Below are positions 24,753-33,825 of a DNA stretch of 64,000 nucleotides, piece after piece. The position numbers and the translations under genes are program-made. Every line of letters starts with the position of its first letter. Positions within the stretch are counted from its first letter, which is position 1. Origin of the DNA: DASQHL01 sp963843685 (GTDB lineage: Bacteria; Chloroflexota; Dehalococcoidia; DSTF01; JACRBR01); contig CAWJLO010000019.1 of NCBI GenBank assembly GCA_963843685.1, positions 98,046 to 162,045 on the forward strand, read 5' to 3'. The notes under the pieces are model-generated. The model saw only the letters and a program-made list of their open reading frames with translations, had not been told where the DNA came from and ran no database searches.

Positions 24753-26114
24753 ATGGTCGTCGCCACGAAGGTCAACGCCGAGCGCGTCTACTACAACTAC
24801 CAGGGCCAGCTCCCGCCCGTGACCCTCGAGCCGGAGCCCGTGACGCCGCCCCCGATGCAGTCCGGCCTCCCCAAGCTCATCACGGACACCACCCTCCGCG
24901 ACGGCGCCCAGGACAGCCGCTTCGCCGTCTTCCCGCCCGACACGCGCCTCAAGTACTACGACCTTCTCCACCGCCTCGATAACAACACCGGCGCCATCTA
25001 CGCCGTCGAGGCCTTCATCTACCAGAAGCGCGACGTCTGGACGCTCGAAAAGCTCCTCGAGCGCGGCTACGAGTGGCCCCGCGTCACCACCTGGACCCGC
25101 GCCACCCCGAAGGACATCAAGCTGCTCATGGAGGTCTCCCAGGGCAAGGTGAAAGAGACGGGCATGCTCGCCTCCGCCTCCGACCACCACATCTTCGACA
25201 AGCTTGGCCACGCCTCCAAGGAAGACGCCATCGAGAAGTACCTCCAGCCCATCCGCACCGCCCTCGAGAACAACATCACGCCGCGCGTCCACCTGGAGGA
25301 CTGCACCCGCGCCGACATCTACGGCTGGGTCATCCCCTTCATGCAGCGCGTCATGGAGGAGAGCAAGGGCATCGCCAAGTTCCGCGTCTGCGACACCATC
25401 GGCTGGGGCAGCCCCGATCCGTACGCCGCCCTCCCCTGGGGCGTCCCCCGGCTCTTCACCGTCCTCGCCGCGGAGACCGGCGCCGAGCTCGAGTTCCACG
25501 GCCACAACGACTTCGGCCTCGCGACCGCCAACTCCATCGCCGCGTGGCGCTACGGCGGCAAGAAGGTCAACGTCGCCTTCGCCGGCCTCGGCGAGCGCAC
25601 CGGCAACACGTCGCTCGAGCAGACCGTCGCCGCCCTCATTCGCCACTACGGCGACCCCGGCTTCGACCTCACCGCGCTCGACGAGATGCGCCAGCTCGTC
25701 GACAAGGAGGTCATCGAACTCAACGACCGCCTCCCCCTCATCGGCGAGGTCTTCACCACCACTGCAGGCATCCACCAGGCCGGCGTCGGTCGCCAGGGCG
25801 ACGCGCCCGGCGGCCTGATCTACCTCCCCTTCGCCGCATCGCTCTTCGGCCGCAAGGAGGTGGAGCTCAGCCGCGTCGGCTCGCTCTCCGGCTCCGAGGG
25901 CATCATCTCCGTCCTTAACCGCGAGCTCGCCCGCACCGGCAGCGAGACGCGCGTCAAGGAGACCAGCCGCGTCGTCAAGCAGATCTACGACCGCATCCAG
26001 GACGAATACAACGGCCAGTACGACGAACAGCATGACCACTGGGTGAACGGCCGCCGAAGCTTCTTCACCTCAGACGACATCCTGGACCTCGCCCGGGAGT
26101 TCGGCGCTATCTAG
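24753..26114 (+). CDS. Re-citrate-synthase-like / HMGL-family acyltransferase
   Basis: A 453-residue DRE-TIM metallolyase (isopropylmalate/homocitrate synthase superfamily). LITDTTLRDGAQDSRFAVF holds the catalytic Arg-Asp. The series VTTWTRATPKDIKL, KETGMLASASDHHIF, PRVHLEDCTRADIYGWVIPF, FRVCDTIGWG, ELEFHGHNDFGLATANS (metal HxH) and AGLGERTGNTSLEQ follows the pattern I recall for clostridial and Dehalococcoides Re-citrate synthases. An extra C-terminal region of about 90 residues (RKEVELSRVGSLSGSEG onward) is longer than I expect. Other acetyl-CoA-dependent aldol enzymes remain possible. AGAAGGAG precedes the ATG. It has its own promoter at 24672. Confidence 0.75.
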   Translation: MVVATKVNAERVYYNYQGQLPPVTLEPEPVTPPPMQSGLPKLITDTTLRDGAQDSRFAVFPPDTRLKYYDLLHRLDNNTGAIYAVEAFIYQKRDVWTLEKLLERGYEWPRVTTWTRATPKDIKLLMEVSQGKVKETGMLASASDHHIFDKLGHASKEDAIEKYLQPIRTALENNITPRVHLEDCTRADIYGWVIPFMQRVMEESKGIAKFRVCDTIGWGSPDPYAALPWGVPRLFTVLAAETGAELEFHGHNDFGLATANSIAAWRYGGKKVNVAFAGLGERTGNTSLEQTVAALIRHYGDPGFDLTALDEMRQLVDKEVIELNDRLPLIGEVFTTTAGIHQAGVGRQGDAPGGLIYLPFAASLFGRKEVELSRVGSLSGSEGIISVLNRELARTGSETRVKETSRVVKQIYDRIQDEYNGQYDEQHDHWVNGRRSFFTSDDILDLAREFGAI

Positions 26115-26141
26115 CGCCTGCGCTACGTGGCCTACACGCCG

Positions 26142-26171
26142 AGAAGCCCCGTACGTGTACGGGGCTTCTCC
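26142..26171 (+). terminator. intrinsic-type terminator hairpin
   Basis: GAGAAGCCCCGTAC (26142-26155) pairs perfectly with GTACGGGGCTTCTC (26158-26171), a 14-bp stem with a two-base nominal loop, 28 bases after the stop of the Re-citrate-synthase-like gene. A pyrimidine-rich CTTCTCC follows. It lies between convergent genes and may stop transcription from both sides. Confidence 0.75.
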
Positions 26172-26257
26172 TTCTCCAACAGCTACCTACCTGCGGGGCC
26201 GAGTCCGCATCGGTAGCAAGCACGCGTCACCTTAACGACTGACGACCAACGCCTTGA

Positions 26258-28096
26258 TCACGCCTTCTCCGTCACCTTGTACTCCAGCCTCCGCCCCAGC
26301 GCGAGACGGATCTGCGCGTCCAGGGCTGGCAGCGCCGTGAAGAACAGCGTAATCGGTGCCATCAGCAGCCACTGCACGAACTGCACCGGGTACAGCCACC
26401 GCCGCCACGTCTTCGGCCGCTGCGGCCGCATCATCATGTCCAGCACGATCATCCCGATCAACGGGATCATGCACGGCATCAGGATCCAGTGCGACGCCGT
26501 GATGAACCACGTCGGGATGTTGTGCTGCGCGAACGGGTGCAGCCCCACGAAACCGCCCCATCCCCCCGCCGACATGTTCGCCGCCACTCCCGTGATCAGG
26601 AACCACTGCGCCGACCACAGCACGTGGTTCTCCATCAGGCTCCACGTACGCCGCAGCCTGCGCAGGAACGGGATCTCCGGGTGCCGCACGAACTGCTTCA
26701 TCGCGTACGGGATGTCCGTGCACCCCCACGCGTGACGGCGCGCCTGCTGATAGTGCTCCCAGAACGTCTTCGTGTAACTGTGTGCCCGCACCCCGTCGTT
26801 GCCCACCGGCAGCAGGATCGGCTCCACATCCGGCTCTCCGTTCATCTCGAAGAAGCACTTCAGGAACATGTGCCAGTCTTCCGGCACCACATCCACGTCC
26901 CAGTACCCCACGTCGTGGCACATCCGCATGCTCAGGCTGTACGTCGATTGCGGGAACAGCACCGTGTACTTCCGGACCAGCTTCGCCAGGTGGTTGATGC
27001 CGCCGAGGCTGTTCTGGATTCGCAGCGGCGCCGGCACGTCCCAGACGTTGTTGTAGTAGAAGATCGGCCCCTGCCAGAACATCCGGTACCGGCGGGGGTT
27101 CGTCGCGAAGTAGTACGTCAGCGCGCTGAAGTAACGGGGATGGAACAGCGTGTCGGCGTCGCAGCTCGTCACCGTCATCGCGTCCAGGTCGAAGCCCATC
27201 TCATCGCAGAACAGCCGCTTCGCCTTCTTCGCCGCCCACGCCTCGTTCGATGACTTGCCGCGTACCTCTCCCGGTATGTCCTTCGGGTGCGTCGTCCCCA
27301 CCATCGCCAGGAAGCTGTGCCCGAAGTCACGCCGCAGCGCCTCGAATCGCGCCGGCGCCTCCGCGTCCGCCTCCTCCATCGCCACCACGACCAGCAGCTT
27401 CTCGCGCGCGACCTCGCTCTCCGCCAGCTTGCCCAGCGTCGTGCTGAGCTTCTCCACGCTCTCCTTGTACGTCGGGATGATGATCAGGTGGTGCACGTCG
27501 TCCCACGCGATCACGTCGTCTCGCGTCAGCGTCTCCGCGTCGTAGCGCTGTCGCCAGTCGACGAGCGATGCCGCCTTCATCGCCCGGTACCCCTTGATCG
27601 TGTGGATGCCGACGTTCAGCGATCGCCACGCCCAGTAGATGTCGAACCCAAGGAGCATCAGGACCAGCGGCACCGGCAGGAAGTACGCGCCCCACACGAT
27701 CGACGTGATGAGCGTCGCCGCCAACGCCAACGGCAGGATCTCCAGCACCCGCGTCGCCAGCCGCTCCGACCGCGGCACGTGCACCCGTTGCCGCATCGCG
27801 GTCGCGACGCCGACGACCGGCTGCGCGAACTCCGAGAGCGCACCGATCCCGACGGTCTGCACAGCTCGGGGCGGCGGCAGCACCGCCACCCGGGCCCCGC
27901 GGTCACGCGTGGAACGCGAAGAGCCTCCCCCACCGAACCTCCGCCCCTGCGGCGCCTCGTCCAGATCCGGCGGCGAAATGGGATCCCACACCGCGCGGAA
28001 GCTGCTGGCGGCCCTGGCTCTGCTCTTCGAGGAGTTCGTTGCGGGGATAATGCCTCCGTGCACGCTCGCGTCTTGCAAAGAAAAAAGGTCGTCCAT
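26258..28096 (-). CDS. glycosyltransferase family 2 membrane protein
   Basis: A 612-residue protein: a basic, low-complexity N-terminus of about 110 residues, two membrane helices (LEILPLALAATLITSIVWGAYFLPVPLVLMLLGF), a cytosolic GT2 domain (HHLIIIPTYKESVEKL, the DxD-type TSCDADTLFHPRYF, later VVPEDWHMFLKCFFEM) and three to four C-terminal helices. The layout is that of processive or polyprenyl-linked envelope glycosyltransferases. The ATG at 28096 follows AGGA. Its leader carries a promoter and a cyclic-di-AMP riboswitch that ends 21 bases before the start codon, so expression probably responds to that second messenger. Confidence 0.88.
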   Translation of the reverse strand: MDDLFSLQDASVHGGIIPATNSSKSRARAASSFRAVWDPISPPDLDEAPQGRRFGGGGSSRSTRDRGARVAVLPPPRAVQTVGIGALSEFAQPVVGVATAMRQRVHVPRSERLATRVLEILPLALAATLITSIVWGAYFLPVPLVLMLLGFDIYWAWRSLNVGIHTIKGYRAMKAASLVDWRQRYDAETLTRDDVIAWDDVHHLIIIPTYKESVEKLSTTLGKLAESEVAREKLLVVVAMEEADAEAPARFEALRRDFGHSFLAMVGTTHPKDIPGEVRGKSSNEAWAAKKAKRLFCDEMGFDLDAMTVTSCDADTLFHPRYFSALTYYFATNPRRYRMFWQGPIFYYNNVWDVPAPLRIQNSLGGINHLAKLVRKYTVLFPQSTYSLSMRMCHDVGYWDVDVVPEDWHMFLKCFFEMNGEPDVEPILLPVGNDGVRAHSYTKTFWEHYQQARRHAWGCTDIPYAMKQFVRHPEIPFLRRLRRTWSLMENHVLWSAQWFLITGVAANMSAGGWGGFVGLHPFAQHNIPTWFITASHWILMPCMIPLIGMIVLDMMMRPQRPKTWRRWLYPVQFVQWLLMAPITLFFTALPALDAQIRLALGRRLEYKVTEKA

Positions 28097-28117
28097 CAAT
28101 CCTGGTCCGACCTTCAA

Positions 28118-28237
28118 AGCCTACGAGGTTAGCTGGCGGCTTAGGGGAGAAGGTTCCCCTCTCGCCCGGGCGGCGAGTTCAGCCCTGGGTCCCTTTCGGT
28201 TCCCCCGCTCCGCCTGTTGTCACCGGCGGACTCGGCT
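28118..28237 (-). ncRNA. cyclic-di-AMP (ydaO-yuaA type) riboswitch
   Basis: Read on the minus strand, the leader of the GT2 gene has the ordered conserved blocks of the ydaO/yuaA aptamer: P1 arm AGCC (28237-28234), a hairpin TCCGCC/GGCGGA (28230-28209), then AGCGGGGGAACC, GGGCTGAAC, and the 3' signature CCGCCAGCTAACCTCGTAG with the closing GGCT (28121-28118). Order and spacing follow the Bacillus ydaO element. The class binds c-di-AMP and usually lowers expression of potassium-transport and cell-wall genes. The aptamer ends close to the ribosome site, so translational control is possible. Confidence 0.88.
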
Positions 28238-28270
28238 GTCGCATATTCAATTGTGACCGTTTCCAAGTCG

Positions 28271-28300
28271 ATCTTAGGGGCGCACCAATTAGCCTGTCAA
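28271..28300 (-). promoter_or_regulatory. sigma70-type promoter of the GT2/riboswitch transcript
   Basis: On the minus strand a perfect TTGACA (28300-28295) and TAAGAT (28276-28271) are 18 bases apart. Transcription would begin near 28264, about 27 bases before the riboswitch P1 stem. This gives a complete promoter-aptamer-gene order. Confidence 0.65.
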
Positions 28301-28487
28301 GCGAACAATGTGCCTCCAAACGCTTCATGAACGTTGCGATTGAACCTGCCAACCCATGCCACGTCGGCAATTTCTATCACCCCTCCACCCGGCCATGAAA
28401 CGTTCCATACCGGAGTTGCCGCCCCCTCCCTCGCTCCCCATAGACTGTCTTGCATCGACAGCTGCCGGCTGATAAAGGAACGCCCCC

Positions 28488-30620
28488 ATGACCCGCCGCC
28501 TCTACCTCGGGCTCGTACTCCACAACCACCAGCCCGTCGGCAACTACGGCTTCGTCATCGACGATGTCTACCAGCACGCCTACCTCCCCATGCTCGAAGC
28601 CCTTGAGCGCCACCCCGGCGTCCGCGCCGCCATCCACACCTCCGGCTGTCTGTTCGACTGGATCGCCGCCAACCGTCCCGACTACATCGATCGCCTGCGC
28701 GCCCTCTGCCAGCGCGGCCAGATCGAGATGATGACGGGCGGCTATTACGAGCCCATCCTCCCGATGATCTCCGACGACGACAAGGTCGGCCAGATCAACA
28801 AGCTAAGCGCCTACGTCGAGGACCACTTCTGCGAGCGCCCCACCGGCCTCTGGCTGACAGAGCGCGTTTGGGAACCCGGTCTCCCTTCGCCGCTCGTCCG
28901 CGCCGGCGCGCAATGGACGGTGGTCGACGACTCGCACTTCCGCATGGTCGGCCTGCGCGACGACCAGCTCGACGGCTACTACGTCACCGAGGACCAGGGC
29001 CAGCGCGTCAACGTCTTCGCCGGGAGCCAGCGCCTCCGCTACACCATCCCCTGGGACGCCGTCGACGACGTCATCAAGGATCTGCGCTCGATGCTCCAGG
29101 AGAGCAGCAGCGACGCACCTTACATCCTCCTCGCCGACGACGGCGAGAAGTTCGGCGCATGGCCCACCACCTACTCCCACGTCTGGGAGGGCGGCTGGAT
29201 CGATCGCTTCTTCTCCGCCCTCGAATCGAACGCCGCCTGGCTCGAGACGATCACCCCCGGCGAGTACGCCCGCCGTTTCGACGCCCGCGGCCTCGTCTAC
29301 CTCCCCACCGCCTCCTACGCCGAGATGATGGAGTGGGCAATGCCCCCCGACGCGGCCGTTGAGTACCAGCACGCCGTCCATGAGGCCGCGGAGGCAAAAC
29401 GCGCCGCCGAACTCAAGTTCCTCCGCGGCGGCTTCTGGCGCTACTTCCTCGCCAAATACCCGGAGTCCAACGCCATGCACAAGCGCGGCCTCCGCATCGC
29501 CGAAAAACTCGCCGCCGGGTCTTCCGGCGCTGCGACGAAGGACACGGAGCCGGCACGCGCGGCCCGAGACGCCCTCTGGCAGTCGCAGTGCAACTGTCCA
29601 TACTGGCACGGCGTCTTCGGCGGCCTCTACCTCCGCCACATCCGCGCCGCCACCAACACCAACCTCGTCCGCGCGGAGCGTCTCGCCGACGAGGCCGTCG
29701 GCCGTACGGGCCTCACCGTCTCACAGCACGACTACGACTTCGACGGTCGCACCGACGTCCTCGTCCAGTCACCCGAAGTCTCGGTCCTAATCCACCCGCA
29801 CGCCGGCGGCATGATCAGCGAGTTCGACCTCCGCCGCCGCGACTACGCCGCCCTCGACGTCCTCGCACGCCGCCGCGAGGCCTACCACCAGGCCCTCCTC
29901 GAGGGCTCCGATGTTCCCGCCGACTCCGAGGTCACCAACATCCACGGCGCCGTCCGCGTCAAAGAGTCCGGCCTCGCCTCAGCCCTCGTCTTCGACCGCT
30001 ACCGCCGCGGCGGCCTGCAGGACTGGATCCTCGACCCTGCCAGCACCGTCCAGCAGTTCGCCGCTGGCGCCGCGCCCACAATCGTTGAGCCCTCCGGCGC
30101 CTGGGACCACGCAGAGCAACGCACGGCCGACACCGCCGTCATCGTCATGGAGCGCTCGCACCAGGGCTGGAAGCTTCAGAAGGAGGTCGACGTCCCCCAC
30201 ACGGGCGACACGCTTACCATCCGCTACACCATCACCAACGTGAGCCCCGACCGCCGCTCCGGCCGCTTCGTCAGCGAATGGAACATCGCCCCGCCGCAAG
30301 CCCCCGACGGCGACGACCGCATCGCGAACCTCGTGACGCCCGGCGCTACCGCCGACCTCCGCCACGAAGCCGCGATGATCTGCAACGTCACCTCGTTCTC
30401 AATCCAGGGCAGCGCCCCCTACGCCCTCCGGTGCACTCTCGACGCACCCGCTGACGTGTGGCACTTCCCCGTGGACACCATCTCCTCCTCGGAGGGCGGC
30501 CTCGAGCGCGTCTCCCAGGGCGCCTCAATCTCCATCACCCGCCCCTTCGACCTCACCCCCAACGCCACCCTCCGCCTCGCCTTCACCTGGCGTGGAAGCA
30601 CAATCCAGGCGATGGCGTAG
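28488..30620 (+). CDS. GH57 alpha-amylase/4-alpha-glucanotransferase
   Basis: A 710-residue glycoside hydrolase family 57 enzyme with DUF1925 and DUF1926 regions, like archaeal 4-alpha-glucanotransferase. The N-terminal barrel begins LYLGLVLHNHQPVGNYG. The nucleophile is E125 in WLTERVWEP, and the acid is one of the aspartates at D217-D218 in YILLADDGEKFGAWP. From about residue 380 (QCNCPYWHGVFGGLYLRHIR) a beta-sandwich region follows with VLIHPHAGGMISEFDL. No signal peptide is seen, so it acts in the cytoplasm on glycogen or maltodextrin. It is transcribed divergently from the riboswitch-controlled GT2. Confidence 0.93.
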   Translation: MTRRLYLGLVLHNHQPVGNYGFVIDDVYQHAYLPMLEALERHPGVRAAIHTSGCLFDWIAANRPDYIDRLRALCQRGQIEMMTGGYYEPILPMISDDDKVGQINKLSAYVEDHFCERPTGLWLTERVWEPGLPSPLVRAGAQWTVVDDSHFRMVGLRDDQLDGYYVTEDQGQRVNVFAGSQRLRYTIPWDAVDDVIKDLRSMLQESSSDAPYILLADDGEKFGAWPTTYSHVWEGGWIDRFFSALESNAAWLETITPGEYARRFDARGLVYLPTASYAEMMEWAMPPDAAVEYQHAVHEAAEAKRAAELKFLRGGFWRYFLAKYPESNAMHKRGLRIAEKLAAGSSGAATKDTEPARAARDALWQSQCNCPYWHGVFGGLYLRHIRAATNTNLVRAERLADEAVGRTGLTVSQHDYDFDGRTDVLVQSPEVSVLIHPHAGGMISEFDLRRRDYAALDVLARRREAYHQALLEGSDVPADSEVTNIHGAVRVKESGLASALVFDRYRRGGLQDWILDPASTVQQFAAGAAPTIVEPSGAWDHAEQRTADTAVIVMERSHQGWKLQKEVDVPHTGDTLTIRYTITNVSPDRRSGRFVSEWNIAPPQAPDGDDRIANLVTPGATADLRHEAAMICNVTSFSIQGSAPYALRCTLDAPADVWHFPVDTISSSEGGLERVSQGASISITRPFDLTPNATLRLAFTWRGSTIQAMA

Positions 30621-30649
30621 GCCGCTACATTTCGGCTGCCGTCGCTGCG

Positions 30650-30672
30650 CGCTCGTGGGGGCGGCACGAGCG
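30650..30672 (+). terminator. stem-loop after GH57 gene
   Basis: CGCTCGTG (30650-30657) and CACGAGCG (30665-30672) form a perfect 8-bp stem with a seven-base loop, 30 bases after the GH57 stop and before the cox cluster. There is no clear T-tract. Confidence 0.45.
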
Positions 30673-30748
30673 TCCCCGTGAATCCACCCGTAAAGGCGCT
30701 CATCGTCACGTCCCTGATGCATTTTCCCCATGCGCGGCGCGTTGACGA

Positions 30749-30758
30749 ACGTTAACGT
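30749..30758. promoter_or_regulatory. perfect 10-bp palindrome upstream of cox cluster
   Basis: ACGTTAACGT is a perfect palindrome 52 bases upstream of the subunit II start codon, inside TTGACGAACGTTAACG. It could be a regulator site. A TATAGG box follows at about 30779 without a well-spaced -35 element. Confidence 0.3.
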
Positions 30759-30809
30759 GGTCGCCGATGAACAAACGCTATAGGGACGCGCGTAGGGTCG
30801 ACTGACGGT

Positions 30810-31865
30810 ATGAAACGCGACGCCATCGCCCTCGCAGTGTTCTGGGCTGTGCTCACGGCCATCGGTCTGCTCATCGCGGACCGCGTTCGCATCTTCCCGC
30901 ACACACTCTCGACCGAAGGCGACGAGATCGGCGCGACGTTCAAGACCCTGACGCTGCTCTCCGTGCCCGTCATCGCACTCGTCATCGCAGTGCTGACCTA
31001 CTCGCTGGCGCGCTTCGCGAGCTTCAGCATGCCAGAGGAAGACGGCATGCCGCTCCAAGGCCGCGGCCCCGTTCCGATGGCATGGTTCGGCGTGACAGCC
31101 GGACTGGCCATCGTAACGATGGTCGTCGGCATACTCCCGCTGGGGAAGGTGCTGTCCAAACCATCGCATCCAGACCTGCGGATCAATGTCACCGGCGTGC
31201 AGTGGACGTGGCTGGTGAACTATCCGGACCAGAGCGTGAACGCCCGCGAGCTGGTGCTGCCTGTCGACCGCGTCATCACGTTCAATGTGACGAGTCAAGA
31301 CGTGATCCACTCGTTCTGGATCCCCGGCCTGTCGGCGAAGATCGACTCCGTCCCCGGCATGACGACTCACGTCAGCATCAAGACGACCGAGACGGGCTCG
31401 TACGCCACGAATCCGATGCTGCGCGTGCAGTGTTCGCAGCTCTGCGGCCTGGGACACGCCCAGATGTGGATGCCAATCCGGATCGTCTCCGAACGAGATT
31501 TCGAGGAGTGGGTGGCGCAGCAGAAGCTTGGTCAGCCCACCCCGGCTATCACGCCCGGCGCGCCGACGCAGGACGTATCGATCGCCGCGGCGAACATCAA
31601 GTTCGACACGGATTCGATCACGGTGAACGCGGGCGAGCCGGTCCACCTCACGTTCGACAACCAGGATCAGGGTGTGCCGCACAACTGGGCGTTGTACGGA
31701 AGCGAAAGCGACGCGAAGGGGGGCGCGGCGCCGCTGGCCGGCACGTCGCCGGAGAACGGGCCCGTGAAGCAGGAGCTGACGTTTAACCCGCCCGCGCCCG
31801 GCATCTACTACTTCCGGTGCGACGTGCACCCGACGCAGATGACGGGGACGTTGATCGTCAAGTGA
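30810..31865 (+). CDS. ctaC: cytochrome c oxidase subunit II fused to a cupredoxin domain
   Basis: A 351-residue subunit II with two N-terminal membrane helices (about 5-23 and 44-66), a third hydrophobic stretch at 95-112, and the CuA domain: QWTWLVNYPD, H167 (VIHSFWIPG), and C208-x3-C212-x3-H216-x2-M219 in CSQLCGLGHAQM. The usual Glu of the CxExC motif is Gln, which contributes only a backbone ligand. Residues 255-351 form an extra cupredoxin domain with H291, C337, H340 and M344 as likely type-1 copper ligands. It passes electrons to CuA-heme a in the membrane and starts the cox operon. Confidence 0.93.
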   Translation: MKRDAIALAVFWAVLTAIGLLIADRVRIFPHTLSTEGDEIGATFKTLTLLSVPVIALVIAVLTYSLARFASFSMPEEDGMPLQGRGPVPMAWFGVTAGLAIVTMVVGILPLGKVLSKPSHPDLRINVTGVQWTWLVNYPDQSVNARELVLPVDRVITFNVTSQDVIHSFWIPGLSAKIDSVPGMTTHVSIKTTETGSYATNPMLRVQCSQLCGLGHAQMWMPIRIVSERDFEEWVAQQKLGQPTPAITPGAPTQDVSIAAANIKFDTDSITVNAGEPVHLTFDNQDQGVPHNWALYGSESDAKGGAAPLAGTSPENGPVKQELTFNPPAPGIYYFRCDVHPTQMTGTLIVK

Positions 31866-31892
31866 GGCAGGCGATGCGAATCGGACACCGAC

Positions 31893-33825
31893 ATGACATC
31901 TGATGCAGCGACGCTCCGCGGTTCAGCACACGCGGGCACGCCCGGCGAGCCGGGCGCCAAGCCGCTGATGCCGGTGGTCAAGGCGCTGACCTGGGGCGCC
32001 ATCGCGTTCGCCGTCGCCACAGGGCTCACGTCGCTGCTGCGAATCGCGGCAGGAGTAACGGCGTGGGACATCGGCATGAACCTCGTGGTGGCGTATCCGT
32101 TCGGCCTGGGCGGCTACCTGCTCGGAGTGGGCGTCTGGGATCAGTGGGGCCGCGAATGGATCGGGCTGCCCGTCAGGGAATCACGAGCCCGGGGCTGGTC
32201 CCGTTACTTCTCGTTCGCGACCGACCACAAGGTGATCGGCGTCCAGTACCTGGTGACGTTCCTCGTGCTGTTCCTGCTCGCCGGCCTGTTCGCGATGATG
32301 ATTCGCGTCCAACTGTTGCGTCCCGCGGATCCCGTACTGTCCGGCGATCAGTACAACCGCCTGATGAGCATGCACGGCATCATCATGATCGCGGTCGCAG
32401 TGGCCACTGTGATCGGCGGCTTCGGCAACTACTTCGTGCCCCTGATGATCGGCGCGCGTGATATGGCCTTCCCGCGGGTCAACGCCCTCAGCTTCTGGAT
32501 GGTGCCGCCGGTAGCCGTGCTCCTGCTGGCTTCGCAGGCGGCCGGCGGCTGGGACTCCGGCTGGACGGCGTACCCACCACTGAGCGAGACCAACGCGGCG
32601 GGGCAGATCTTCTTCAACATCGCCATCATCACGTTCGGCGTCTCGTCCATCCTCGGCGCGCTCAACATCCTCGTAACGATCGTCTACCTCCGCGCGCCGG
32701 GCATGAGCTGGGGCCGCCTTGCCGATCTTCGTGTGGGGCGCGTTTGCGGCCGCCCTCATCGCGCTCACGTTCACGCAGTTCTTCGCCGCGGCGATGCTGA
32801 TGGTGACCCTGGACCGCGTGGCTGGCCTCTCCTTCTTCCAGGCTCAGCAAGGCGGCAATCCGCTGCTCTACGAGCACATCTTCTGGTTCTATTCACATCC
32901 GGCCGTCTACATCTTCGTGCTCCCGGGATTGGCCCTGACGCTGGAGATCCTCACCCACTTCTCGCGCAAGCCGCTGTTCGCCTACCGCTGGGCCGTGGGC
33001 GGGCTGCTGGGCATCGTGGCCGTGAGCGGCGAGGTCTGGGCGCACCACATGTTCGTCAGCGGGATGTCGCCGTACATGCACGCACCGTTCCTCGTCGCGA
33101 CGGAGATCGTCTCCATCCCGACGGGGCTCGTCTTCCTCTCGGCTGTCGGCACCATCTGGATGGGCCGCCTGTGGCTGAAGACGCCGATGCTCTTCGCGCT
33201 CGGCGTCGTGTTCAACTTCCTCATCGGCGGCATCACCGGCATCTTCCTCGCCGACGTGCCCACCGACGTGCAGCTGCATGACACGTACTTCGTGGTGGCT
33301 CACTTCCACTACACGATCATCGGCGGGGAGATCTTCGCCCTCTTCGCCGGCATCTACTACTGGTTCCCGAAGATCACGGGGCGCATGTACAACGAAAAGC
33401 TGGGGCAGTTGCACTTCTGGACCATGATGATCGGGTTCAACCTGACCTTCCTGCCGATGTTCTACCCCGGCCTCCACGGGATGAACCGCCGCGTCTTCAC
33501 CTACACCCAGAACCTGCAGTCGATCAACGTCTTCATCAGCATCGCGGCGTTCGGCCTCGGCGCCAGCTTCCTCATCTTCCTGTGGAACATGGTCTACTCA
33601 ATGCTGCGAGGACCCGTCGCGGAGGCGAACCCGTGGCACGCCCGCACGCTTGAGTGGCAGACGTCCTCGCCGCCGCCTCATGAGAACTTCGCGTCGACAC
33701 CCGTGGTCACGGGCCATCCGTACGACTACGGCGTGCCGGGCGCCACGCCTCACATGGTGCCGCAGCTCGCGGGCGCCAGCGGCACAGAGCCGGCGCCCCC
33801 GCACGAGGCAAGCGCCAATGGATGA
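31893..33825 (+). pseudogene. ctaD: cytochrome c oxidase subunit I (A2 type), frameshifted
   Basis: This is the heme-copper oxidase catalytic subunit in two frames. 31893-32720 encodes an unusual N-terminal extension with helices, then RYFSFATDHKVIGVQYLVTF, the heme-a histidine in MSMHGIIMI and RAPGMSWGRL. An extra T in CGCCTTGCCG near 32719 shifts the frame, and the rest (LPIFVWGAFAAALIALTFTQ) continues to 33825. CuB/Tyr FYSHPAVYIFVLPG, HHMFVSGM and VVAHFHYTIIGG are all intact. YSHPAVY in place of HPEVY marks subfamily A2. The single insertion is most likely a sequence error. Confidence 0.9.
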
